A DNA stretch of 37,435 bases from Clostridiaceae bacterium (GTDB lineage: Bacteria > Bacillota > Clostridia > Acetivibrionales > DUMB01), in assembly GCA_012840535.1 (NCBI GenBank), contig DULF01000138.1, positions 1 to 37,435 of the forward strand. The letters run 5' to 3'. Positions 9,328 to 17,284 of the stretch are shown here, piece after piece. Each line of letters begins with the position of its first letter. Within the stretch, counting starts at the first letter, position 1. Position numbers and translations under genes: made by a program. The notes under the pieces were generated by a model. It had not been told where the DNA came from. It made no database searches and worked only from the letters and a program-made list of their open reading frames with translations.

Positions 9328-11074
9328 CATGGCCACCTTCCCTCGTTTGTATTGAAAGCACGACCTTTAAGCCTCCCAAGGGGCTTCTCGAAAATTTTAA
9401 TCCACTTTCACCGCCCAGGCTGAGCTTAAGCCGCTTGTGAATATTGACCAGGGCAGTTGTTTCAGTTTCAATATCTTCAGAATTTAGCAGTTCATGCAGT
9501 CCCTGTATTTCCTGGTCGGAAATATCGTTTCCGTTGTCCTCAACATGAATCTCCAATACCCCATACTTTTCATGGAAAGTGATCTTCAGTATCCCTTCCT
9601 CTCTCTTATCTTTCAAACCATGTTCTATTGCGTTTTCAATGAGAGGTTGGAGAATCAGCCGCGGAACAATAACATGGTTGAATTTTTCCGGCAACTCTTC
9701 AAAATACACCTGCATTCTGTGCGAATAGCTCATGCTCAGTATATTTGCATATACCCTGGCATGTTCCACTTCCCTGCTCAAGGGTACGTTGCTTGAGCTA
9801 TTCCGTGTAATATACTGAAAAAATTTCCCCAGCAGCTTGGAAAACTCCGCTGCTGTCTCATAATCTTCCATTTTTATTTTTCCGCTTAAAATGAAAAAGT
9901 TGTTATACAAAAAATGGGGGTTGATCTGGGATTGAAGCCACATTAATTCCGCTTTCTGAGCAAGGATCTTCTGCTTGTAAACCTGCTCAATAAGATTTCT
10001 TACATTTTCTACCATGCTGTTGAAGCGGTGGTATATATAGCGGAATTCATCATCCTGTTTGTGCTCTATAGCAATATCGAATTTACCGTTTTCGACTTTT
10101 TTCAGCGCCTGAGCCAGATTGTTCAACGGCCTGTGTATAAACCTGTGCAAATAAAAAGCATAAATAAATACAATCAAAACACCTACGATTGCAAAAAGGA
10201 TGAACCATGCCTGATATTTTTGCAATGGCTGAAATATTGCATTTTTAGGAATATATTTGCACAATATGGCATTGAGAAAACTTGAGCTGGCATGTACAAC
10301 CAAATATGGCTTATGGTTTAAAATCAAAGTTTCTGTCTTGATGGCCGGCAAGTTTGAATCAGCAAGCAAAGTGCTTTGCTTTTTATCTAAAGGGCCGTCA
10401 ACGCCTGTGGATATTACGATATCACCTGAAATACATATTAAATCAATATGTTCTCCGGGATTGTTGAGCATCGTATACAGAGCATCTCTTATCTTTTTGT
10501 TTGACAATTTAACGGCAATAATGAATACAGGATCCTTATCGGGATTACTGCGATAGCGTGGATATATCTGGCTCAGATACATACTGCCGTTCACATTGAT
10601 GATCTGTGCATCATTGGAATTGGGTATGTTTTTCAGTCTATTAAACAGGTCCATATCAAGGCTGTCATATGTATCCGCCTGAAATATCTTTTGGATAGAA
10701 GGAATCAGAATGTATGCTTCATCCACATAGACACTGCTGCTTTTTATTGCGTTGATGCGTTGCTGCAAGCGCAAAATGCTTTCAGTCATGGAGATAATGT
10801 TAAAGGTTTCCGGAATAGCAGCCAGCTTATTCAGATCCTTGTCATTCAGGCAATCAATTTGTAGTTCTTTGATTTTTTTTACTTCGGTTTCCAAGTCTTT
10901 TAGATAATAAGAAGTCTGTGATATCACGTATTTGGAAATCTGCTCTTGTAAAGTGTTTATTCCCCAGCGATAAATCACAACACTCAGTACATAGATCGGC
11001 AGCAATATTCCAAGAAAAGATAGTATCAAACGGCGGATTACCGGTCTTCGCCAAGATTCTTCAACATTTTTCAT
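9320..11074 (-). CDS. Sensor histidine kinase (YesM-like, His_kinase/PF06580 type)
   Basis: This 584-residue membrane kinase has a first transmembrane helix at about residues 14-37, an extracellular sensor domain of about 250 residues, a second transmembrane helix at about 290-309 and a HAMP linker (about 310-360). The QINPHFLYNN box follows, with phospho-acceptor His at about residue 387, then an ATPase domain with N-box LIENAIEHGL and a DNGNDIS G-box. It senses an extracellular ligand and phosphorylates the adjoining AraC-type regulator. I set the start at ATG 11074, where GGGAGGA sits about 8 nt upstream; the reading frame stays open for 33 more codons but with no ribosome-binding site. 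Translational coupling to the regulator is shown by the overlap. Confidence 0.92.
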   Translation of the reverse strand: MKNVEESWRRPVIRRLILSFLGILLPIYVLSVVIYRWGINTLQEQISKYVISQTSYYLKDLETEVKKIKELQIDCLNDKDLNKLAAIPETFNIISMTESILRLQQRINAIKSSSVYVDEAYILIPSIQKIFQADTYDSLDMDLFNRLKNIPNSNDAQIINVNGSMYLSQIYPRYRSNPDKDPVFIIAVKLSNKKIRDALYTMLNNPGEHIDLICISGDIVISTGVDGPLDKKQSTLLADSNLPAIKTETLILNHKPYLVVHASSSFLNAILCKYIPKNAIFQPLQKYQAWFILFAIVGVLIVFIYAFYLHRFIHRPLNNLAQALKKVENGKFDIAIEHKQDDEFRYIYHRFNSMVENVRNLIEQVYKQKILAQKAELMWLQSQINPHFLYNNFFILSGKIKMEDYETAAEFSKLLGKFFQYITRNSSSNVPLSREVEHARVYANILSMSYSHRMQVYFEELPEKFNHVIVPRLILQPLIENAIEHGLKDKREEGILKITFHEKYGVLEIHVEDNGNDISDQEIQGLHELLNSEDIETETTALVNIHKRLKLSLGGESGLKFSRSPLGGLKVVLSIQTREGGHDV

Positions 11075-11243
11075 TTGTTTATTCCTCCCATTTTTGTAAG
11101 ATATTTTCATTGAAGCCTGTGTAGTATCATCAGTGCCGATCTTTTCACGGGTAATACACTTTTTGCATATCATTTGCTGTTCATACCAGACTTATTTTTG
11201 TTTCCTGTATCTGTTTCAACAGATTCTATCAAAATGTGATTAT

Positions 11244-11272
11244 ATTATACCATTTATTTAGAAGGATTGAAA
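11244..11272 (-). promoter_or_regulatory. Candidate promoter of the kinase/regulator operon
   Basis: Minus strand: an extended -10 TGGTATAAT (TATAAT at 11249-11244) lies 17 nt after a weak -35 TTTCAA (11272-11267), about 170 nt upstream of the kinase start. It lies inside the segment bounded by the inverted repeats and would move with it on inversion. Confidence 0.5.
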
Positions 11273-11362
11273 CCTTAACATTTTTTATATCTTCCTTATC
11301 TTGGGTGCTTAAAATATTATCTTATAAAGGATATTGGCATTACATATGTAGCCATATAAGTA

Positions 11363-11394
11363 AACTGCATCGTTATTGAAATGACGATGTAGTT
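11363..11394. repeat. Imperfect inverted repeat with 2-nt centre
   Basis: AACTGCATCGTTATT and AATGACGATGTAGTT pair at 13 of 15 positions around a 2-nt centre, with weaker pairing continuing outward. No U-tract follows on either strand, so it is not a standard terminator. It could be an operator or a remnant of a small palindromic element. Confidence 0.6.
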
Positions 11395-11423
11395 CACTAT
11401 TATAAAACATAGCTAAAATAATA

Positions 11424-11439
11424 ACTAATCATGATTAGT
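11424..11439. promoter_or_regulatory. Perfect 16-bp palindrome, candidate operator
   Basis: ACTAATCATGATTAGT is its own reverse complement. It lies 225 nt before the isomerase start and 350 nt before the kinase start. A perfect dyad of this length is consistent with the binding site of a dimeric regulator. The regulator is unknown; AraC-type proteins more often use direct repeats. Confidence 0.4.
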
Positions 11440-11478
11440 CAAGGAAAATAAAAACGATAAGACCAAATAAAATCGGTT

Positions 11479-11565
11479 AGATTTAGTTCTCCAAGATACT
11501 TTATCCATTTTTTTAAAAGCTATACCAGACTTACACCGCATGAATACAGAGATATGTATAAATGA
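11479..11565 (+). pseudogene. 3-prime fragment of an AraC-type response regulator
   Basis: The plus strand encodes FSSPRYFIHFFKSYTRLTPH followed by EYRDMYK and a TGA stop. This is nearly identical to the C-terminal helix-turn-helix of the intact regulator encoded at 7645-9327 (FSSPRYFTHFFKSYTGLTPH, then EYRSMYKRSK). Only the last ~28 codons are present, with no start or upstream coding sequence. It is either the relic of a duplicated regulator gene or the spare 3-prime end of an invertible regulator. Confidence 0.85.
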
Positions 11566-11652
11566 AGTAAATATAACACTAGGAAGTAAAAAAATCGGAA
11601 TAGGAAAAAAGTTTTGCTTGGACTAAAATTTTTATGAGACTTTAAAAAGGAG
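11479..11652 (+). repeat. Inverted repeat arm B: regulator fragment, spacer and RBS
   Basis: This is the plus-strand counterpart of arm A (7740-7561). The match starts at codon GGA/AGA before FSSPRYF, runs without gaps through the stop codon and spacer, and continues to the AAGGAGG site of the next gene with small indels near the end. The spacer -10-like box is TATAAT in arm A and TAAAAT here. Confidence 0.9.
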
Positions 11653-11663
11653 GGGGCATTTAA

Positions 11664-13121
11664 TTGAGTATTACATGCAATTCCAAAAAAGCAAGGGTCG
11701 GTATTATGATATGCGGCCATAAGGAATACTGGCCACAGTTTCCAGGAGCTAAAGAAGCCATAATGGATGGCGCAAAAAAGTTTGAGAAGATGGTTTCCGA
11801 TAACAATGTGGATGTGGTCGTAACCGGTATGGTAGATACGGTTGAAGCATCCTACAAAGCAGGCATGATATTTAAAAAGAACGATATTGACCTACTTTTT
11901 GTTTATCTGCACACATATGTTGCATCTGGAAGGTGGGTACCTGGAATAGTCAATCTAAATGTACCGGTCGTGCTAGTAGCCCTCTCCAAAAAGTTTGATT
12001 TTGACAGCAAAACAATAGAAATCGCACATGTAATAAAAGACGGTTCTCCGTGCCAGCTGCCGGAAGCATACAGTGCCTTGCTGAGAACAGGCAAGGAACC
12101 TGCAGATGTATTATTCGGAGGATTTGAAAATGACTCGAGAATAAGAAAAACTATTTCTGAATGGTGTAGTGTTGCAAAAATACTGAGGACATATAAAGGC
12201 TGCGTAATAGGTTATTTGGGTCATTCCTATGATGGCATGCTGGATATGAACTCAGACCCAACCGCTTTCACCGGCGCATTCGGTGTGTATATTAAAATGC
12301 TTGAAATGTGTGAGCTTGTAGATTACGTGAATAACACCACTGATGAGGAAGTAGACGATAAAATAAGGGAAATGGAAGAAATATTTGACTTTGTTGATGC
12401 GTCCTATGATCCTACTACGAAGGACATTGTCCAGGAGGATATAGTATGGGCAGCAAAATGTGCGGTAGGCCTTGACAAACTGGTCAGTAGCCATAACCTC
12501 TCAGGTCTGGCATATTATTATGAAGGTCTTGCCAATACATATGAAAGGGTCGCTTCCAACCTGATTATAGGAAACACGCTTTTGACAAGAAAAGGGATAT
12601 CACTTGCAGGTGAGGCCGATCTAAAGACCTGCCTGGCAATGAAAACAACAAGCGCAATAGGAGCAGGAGGCTCATTTTGTGAACTTTGTATTGTTGATTT
12701 CGATAAGGATTTGGTATTTATTGGGCATGATGGTCCCCATGACATCAGGATAAGCAATGCACGTCCTGTAATCAGGGGGTTGGGCCTCTATCATGGAAAA
12801 AAAGGTTATGGCATTTCTGTGGAATACAGCATAAGGCACGGCGATATAACCATGGTTTCACTGGCGACTGACGCTAATAACAAGTTTAAGTTTGTAGTTG
12901 CAGAAGGACAATCAGTGGAAGGAAATGTGCCTGAAATAGGCAATACTCTCACAAGAGGGTATTTTGGCAAGAATGTTTCCAAGTTTATAGAAGACTGGAC
13001 AAAAGCAGGTCCTCCCCATCATGCATCCCTTTGTGTTGGACATGTAGGTTCTGTAATTCAGAAACTAGGCAAGGCACTGAAAGTTGACGTGGAAATTGTA
13101 AGATCAGGGGGCGTGGATTAA
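11664..13121 (+). CDS. L-arabinose/L-fucose isomerase-like protein
   Basis: This 485-residue protein resembles the L-fucose/L-arabinose isomerase fold: an N-terminal Rossmann-like part (VGIMICGHKEYWPQFPGAKE) and a C-terminal catalytic domain. The residues E317 (GEADLKT), E340 (FCELC), H355/H359 (GHDGPHD) and H452/H453 (GPPHHAS) are spaced much like the E, E, H, H metal ligands of AraA, so Mn-dependent aldose-ketose isomerase chemistry is plausible. The substrate could be L-rhamnose, L-fucose or L-arabinose; I cannot choose. The start is TTG at 11664, with AAGGAGGGGG 8 nt upstream. The gene for the GH106-like enzyme follows after 3 nt, so the two are co-translated. It is cytoplasmic. Confidence 0.82.
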   Translation: MSITCNSKKARVGIMICGHKEYWPQFPGAKEAIMDGAKKFEKMVSDNNVDVVVTGMVDTVEASYKAGMIFKKNDIDLLFVYLHTYVASGRWVPGIVNLNVPVVLVALSKKFDFDSKTIEIAHVIKDGSPCQLPEAYSALLRTGKEPADVLFGGFENDSRIRKTISEWCSVAKILRTYKGCVIGYLGHSYDGMLDMNSDPTAFTGAFGVYIKMLEMCELVDYVNNTTDEEVDDKIREMEEIFDFVDASYDPTTKDIVQEDIVWAAKCAVGLDKLVSSHNLSGLAYYYEGLANTYERVASNLIIGNTLLTRKGISLAGEADLKTCLAMKTTSAIGAGGSFCELCIVDFDKDLVFIGHDGPHDIRISNARPVIRGLGLYHGKKGYGISVEYSIRHGDITMVSLATDANNKFKFVVAEGQSVEGNVPEIGNTLTRGYFGKNVSKFIEDWTKAGPPHHASLCVGHVGSVIQKLGKALKVDVEIVRSGGVD

Positions 13122-13124
13122 TTA

Positions 13125-16100
13125 ATGAATGAAACAATGAAACATTTTAAGGAGCCTCCTCGGCAATATTCTCCGGTTGGAGTTTGGTGGTGGAGCGGAG
13201 AAGAAGTGAAACATGAACGGTTGAGATGGCAAATGGAAAGGTTTGCTGAAGGTGGATTATATAACCTTATGATTGTAAACCTTGCACCTACAGGCCCTAT
13301 TTTTGGGGCTGATCCCGACAACCCGCCATTCCATTCCGAAGAGTGGTGGCATTTGTTAGACAGTGTTTGCCGTGATGCAAGTGAACTTGGCATAAAAATC
13401 TGGTTTTATGATCAGATAGGTTTTTCAGGCACAAATTTCCAGGCAGATATAGTCCGGGATGAACCGGAATATACAGGACAATCATTGGAATCTATAACGA
13501 CAGAAGGCAATGGCAGCCTTGAAATTGAATGTCCCGATGGGGGAGAACCGCTATACGCTGCTGCTGTACCAATCGATATGCAAGGGAATGTAACCGGTTC
13601 ATTTATCCCTGTTGAAATTAAAGAAAGAAAAGTATGCTGTTCTTTACCGGGACGTTACCGTTTAAGGCTCATATATACTGTTAACCGGGGATTTGATTAC
13701 TTCTCCCCGGCAGCATGCAAATGTTTGCTTGACCGTATTCACGGCGAAATAAAACGCCGCCTGGGGCATTGGCTGGGAAACGTAATTGTTGGTTCTTTCC
13801 AGGACGAATTACCTCATTTGCCGTCATGGAGCAAGAACTTCCGTGAAGAGTTCTTAAAACGCAAAGGATATGATATTCTCCCATATTTACCTTTCCTGTG
13901 GGAAATTGGATATTCGGACGCCTCAGCCAAAACCGTACGGATAGATTATTACAGTCTGCGGGCAGAGTTGTCAGAAGAAGCATTCTTCAAGCCATTTTTT
14001 GACTGGCACAAATCCAATAACCTTATTTGCGGTTTTGACCAGCAATCGCCTGCAAGGGCCGGCGAGCCCATTGGAACGGTCCGGATATATGCAGATTATC
14101 TTCGTACCCACAGATGGTTTGGAGCACCGGGAAGCGACCATTTCGGTGAAGTAAAGATTCACAGTTCTATTGCTCATTTAAACGACAGGCCGCGAGTGTG
14201 GATTGAAGCTTTTCACAGCACCGGATGGGGTGGTACGCTCGAGGAGACATTCGACTGGCTTATGCCCTGGCTTATTGGAGGGGGAAACTTATACTGTCCT
14301 CACGCCGTATATTACAGCACACGTGGGGGATGGTGGGAATGGGCTCCCCTGTCAACATGCTGGAGACAGCCATATTGGCAGCATTACAGCATATTTTCAA
14401 AAGCGGTCAGCCGCTTATGTTACCTCATAGCCTGTGGAAGGCATGTATGTGACATTGGCATCATGTACCCGACAACTACCATTCAGTCCGGTTTGACATT
14501 GAACGGTAAAAATGATGAGGCAAAACTGGCAAACGACACATATATTGACCTCTGTGGCCAAACCTTCTGGACCGATATTAAAACGGGTGTTTTGTATAAA
14601 GATAAAAGAGACTTTGATGTTCTAAGTGATGAAGCCCTCGCAGAATCGAAAATTATTGACGGCAGCATATATATACGGAAAGAGTCATACAAGGTTATTA
14701 TCCTGCCGGGCTGCAGTGTGGTGAAAGAAGAAACCGCCAGGGTACTTTGCCAATTCGTGGAAAGCGGAGGCCTTTTAATAGCAGTCGGAGTTTATCCTCA
14801 ACCCATAAAGGATGATGATAAATATTCTATAAGATTGGCTGATTTGTTTAAAGAAGGAAAGGCAAAACTTGTTCCTTCGCCCGATGATGTGCCGGATTGC
14901 CTTGCCAATGTACCCCGGTACGTTGAGGCTCCTGTCCCTGTGTTGCACCGTGTTGTCGGAGAACATGACGTTTTATTCATTCCTGCTGTTTATCCTTGCG
15001 CCACCCACCAAAAAAACCCCGACTGGCGAAATCCGAATTATGACTTCGATGCAGAACGGTATTCCCGTAACATGAGTGTGAAGATCAAAGGCAATTGTAC
15101 GGATATATGTTTGTGGGATCCATTAACAGGTTCAAAGAAACTTCCGGAGATAAGAAATACAGGGGACGGGATTGAGGTTAATGTTCCCTTCAACAACGGA
15201 GCAATAGCTGTGCTTGTATTCAGGTGGCAAACAGACTGCCGGCAGCATGAAACAACAAATGCCGGCACCTTGACTTCTGAACCTTACAGAGCCGTCAACT
15301 CATTTAGCGTGTACAAGCAACTGGAACCGGAATGGGAAAGCGAAATTATACAAACAATTGACAACCTTTTTGGTGATTTTGATAAACCTGCTTACCAGGG
15401 AGCTCCTCCTGTATCCACATGGTTCTTTGAGCACCGGTTTGAAGAAAATGACGGAGATGGAATTGTTCAACAATGGTATAAAGTCATGGATGACAATGGT
15501 TGGGAAAAGGTTCAGGCAACATTTGGTATTTTTGCCCATTGGACAGGTCCAAAACCTGAAAATGAACTTCCCATGCCAACAGGAATGGTTCATCAGGAGT
15601 CGCCGGGCATTGCCTCATCTGAGTGGAAACCGTTGGTGTATTCTTTAACCCGTGGAATACCTCGTGACTCTATCCATGCTGAGACACTTGGCACAAAAGG
15701 GCATGTACCTGAAGAGTTCTTCCATTTCGGTAACGTCAAGCAAGGACAAAGTATTCAGATACGTACAGGCATATGGTCGGAATCTGAACAGGATATCTGC
15801 TTTGCACTGGGTGCAAGAGCAGCAAAAAAAGCATGGCTTAACGGGATTCCCTTGGATGTTGGAAAGCAGGGTTACCTTTCCATGGCACCTGCCAGGCTTA
15901 AGAAAGGCCTTAATTTATTGGAAATCCGGCTTACTTCTGAACAGGATTCTGTTTTGAGAGGGTACTGGGCTTTTGTTAATAAGCCTGAGCGCTTTATTCG
16001 CCCCGAATGGCTCGCTGTTCCGGAAAAGGCTAAAAAAGATGATGTGATATGCTTTGTCGGTAATGTAGTTATACCATTTAATCCTGTTAAAGCTGTAATC

Positions 16101-17141
16101 CAGGTAGCTGCCGGGATGCCTTGCAGAGTAATTGTCAATGATGAAGAAATAGGCCGGCAGGGAGGATATGACCCATATAACAGCACCGGACGAATCCAAC
16201 CCTACACAGTGAACAATCTGAAACAAGGAAGAAATATCATTGTAATTGAAGCTTCTGTACAGGCATCGCAAAGCGGTGTATTGGTGGATGGACTCATATG
16301 GGGCGAAGGAGACAACAAATTATCATTTGTAAGCAATGAGAAATGGAAAGTTTATTTGCCAGACGGTAATGTACAGCCTGTCAAGCTTCAGAGTAACTGG
16401 GGCGGCATCCTGTTTAACGTGGAACCCTCAAACAATTACTTGTGGCGCCGGCCTCATCCTTTGCTGGGAGCTGAATGGCTTGAAGATACACCTGCTGAAA
16501 ATGTAGTGGCAGAATTCACAACGGATGCCTTTATGGGAGCCTGCAAGGCTGAATGGTTCAGGTGGATCCTGCCTCCGGGAGCATATTTAATGAAAGCGCA
16601 CATATGCGGAAAAGCCGAATTGTGGGTCAATGGAGAAAAAGTAGCTATTGAAGATGGTCAGGCTGAATTACCCTGGCCGGAGCTTCCAGGACGTTGTGCC
16701 GTACTTCGCGTCATTCCTGATAAAGGATTGAACAAAGGAGCAGTCTTTAAAGGACCAGTTGTTTATCAAACCGGCCGTGGCAGAATAAAAACGGGTAATT
16801 GGGAAGATCAGGGTCTCGGATCGTATTCAGGCGGCATCCTCTACCGTCAGAATCTTACACTTAGTCAGATTCCAGAAGGGCAGGTATATCTTGATTTAGG
16901 ACGTGTCCGGGGAACCGCTGAAATTTATGTGAACAGAAAACATGCCGGAACATGCATATGGTCACCTTACATCGTTGATGTAACAGGCTTGTTAACGGAA
17001 GGAGACAATGAAATAAAGGTTACGGTCTTTAACACCCTTGCTCCGTATCTATATTCTGTCAGTCCGACCAATTATGTTTATCCCGGCCAGCGTGTATCAG
17101 GTCTGTTTGGCCCCGTGCGGCTTCTTGAAAAAAAGGGATAA
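13125..17141 (+). CDS. Large glycoside hydrolase, GH106 alpha-L-rhamnosidase-like
   Basis: This 1338-residue protein has no signal peptide. The N-terminal catalytic half starts with the PPRQYSPVGVWWWSGEEVKH block and continues through WFYDQIGFSG, GSFQDELPHLPSW and WIEAFHSTGWGG, a pattern seen in GH106 and related (beta/alpha)8 enzymes. The C-terminal half contains jelly-roll galactose-binding-like domains. The last (about 1240-1335; LDLGRVRGTAEIYVNRKHAG, then SGLFGPVRLLE) is the typical closing domain of these proteins. GH106 enzymes cleave alpha-L-rhamnosides, and partnership with GH78 in the same locus supports that activity. It is probably cytoplasmic and coupled to the isomerase gene. The exact family (GH106 versus an unclassified relative) and catalytic glutamates need an alignment. 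Confidence 0.8.
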   Translation: MNETMKHFKEPPRQYSPVGVWWWSGEEVKHERLRWQMERFAEGGLYNLMIVNLAPTGPIFGADPDNPPFHSEEWWHLLDSVCRDASELGIKIWFYDQIGFSGTNFQADIVRDEPEYTGQSLESITTEGNGSLEIECPDGGEPLYAAAVPIDMQGNVTGSFIPVEIKERKVCCSLPGRYRLRLIYTVNRGFDYFSPAACKCLLDRIHGEIKRRLGHWLGNVIVGSFQDELPHLPSWSKNFREEFLKRKGYDILPYLPFLWEIGYSDASAKTVRIDYYSLRAELSEEAFFKPFFDWHKSNNLICGFDQQSPARAGEPIGTVRIYADYLRTHRWFGAPGSDHFGEVKIHSSIAHLNDRPRVWIEAFHSTGWGGTLEETFDWLMPWLIGGGNLYCPHAVYYSTRGGWWEWAPLSTCWRQPYWQHYSIFSKAVSRLCYLIACGRHVCDIGIMYPTTTIQSGLTLNGKNDEAKLANDTYIDLCGQTFWTDIKTGVLYKDKRDFDVLSDEALAESKIIDGSIYIRKESYKVIILPGCSVVKEETARVLCQFVESGGLLIAVGVYPQPIKDDDKYSIRLADLFKEGKAKLVPSPDDVPDCLANVPRYVEAPVPVLHRVVGEHDVLFIPAVYPCATHQKNPDWRNPNYDFDAERYSRNMSVKIKGNCTDICLWDPLTGSKKLPEIRNTGDGIEVNVPFNNGAIAVLVFRWQTDCRQHETTNAGTLTSEPYRAVNSFSVYKQLEPEWESEIIQTIDNLFGDFDKPAYQGAPPVSTWFFEHRFEENDGDGIVQQWYKVMDDNGWEKVQATFGIFAHWTGPKPENELPMPTGMVHQESPGIASSEWKPLVYSLTRGIPRDSIHAETLGTKGHVPEEFFHFGNVKQGQSIQIRTGIWSESEQDICFALGARAAKKAWLNGIPLDVGKQGYLSMAPARLKKGLNLLEIRLTSEQDSVLRGYWAFVNKPERFIRPEWLAVPEKAKKDDVICFVGNVVIPFNPVKAVIQVAAGMPCRVIVNDEEIGRQGGYDPYNSTGRIQPYTVNNLKQGRNIIVIEASVQASQSGVLVDGLIWGEGDNKLSFVSNEKWKVYLPDGNVQPVKLQSNWGGILFNVEPSNNYLWRRPHPLLGAEWLEDTPAENVVAEFTTDAFMGACKAEWFRWILPPGAYLMKAHICGKAELWVNGEKVAIEDGQAELPWPELPGRCAVLRVIPDKGLNKGAVFKGPVVYQTGRGRIKTGNWEDQGLGSYSGGILYRQNLTLSQIPEGQVYLDLGRVRGTAEIYVNRKHAGTCIWSPYIVDVTGLLTEGDNEIKVTVFNTLAPYLYSVSPTNYVYPGQRVSGLFGPVRLLEKKG

Positions 17142-17213
17142 AAATATACGGCCGGTTAAAGGGAGAACGTAAAAAAGTTGTACATGGAAAGCACGAAATT
17201 ACTCCTTCTTTAT

Positions 17214-17242
17214 TTGATAAGAATTAATTAATTAATTTAATA
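17214..17242 (+). promoter_or_regulatory. Weak candidate promoter before the 297-residue protein gene
   Basis: TTGATA (17214-17219), a 17-nt spacer and TTAATA (17237-17242) lie 42 nt before the next start, in an AT-rich stretch of TTAA repeats. This may give separate expression of the downstream gene. Weak match; the upstream genes could also read through. Confidence 0.3.
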
Positions 17243-17284
17243 AAGTACAATTTATAAAAATAAAATAATAAAGGAGATGAGCAG

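Larger units (their letters stand above)
11075..11478. other. AT-rich intergenic region between divergent operons
   Basis: No convincing gene is seen here. It holds the kinase promoter, an imperfect 15-bp-arm inverted repeat (11363-11394), a perfect 16-bp palindrome (11424-11439), and then the arm-B repeat. The sequence just left of 11479 has in-frame stops when read as a continuation of the regulator fragment, so the rest of that copy, if it ever existed, is lost. Confidence 0.6.

Noticed and set aside
11075-11173. 33-residue N-terminal extension of the histidine kinase
   Set aside because: GGGAGGA sits just before ATG 11074, and kinases of this type begin with a short basic stretch before the first helix.
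13171-16271. Many open frames antisense to the GH106-like gene
   Set aside because: They lack ribosome-binding sites and family similarity and are shadows of a long coding sequence.
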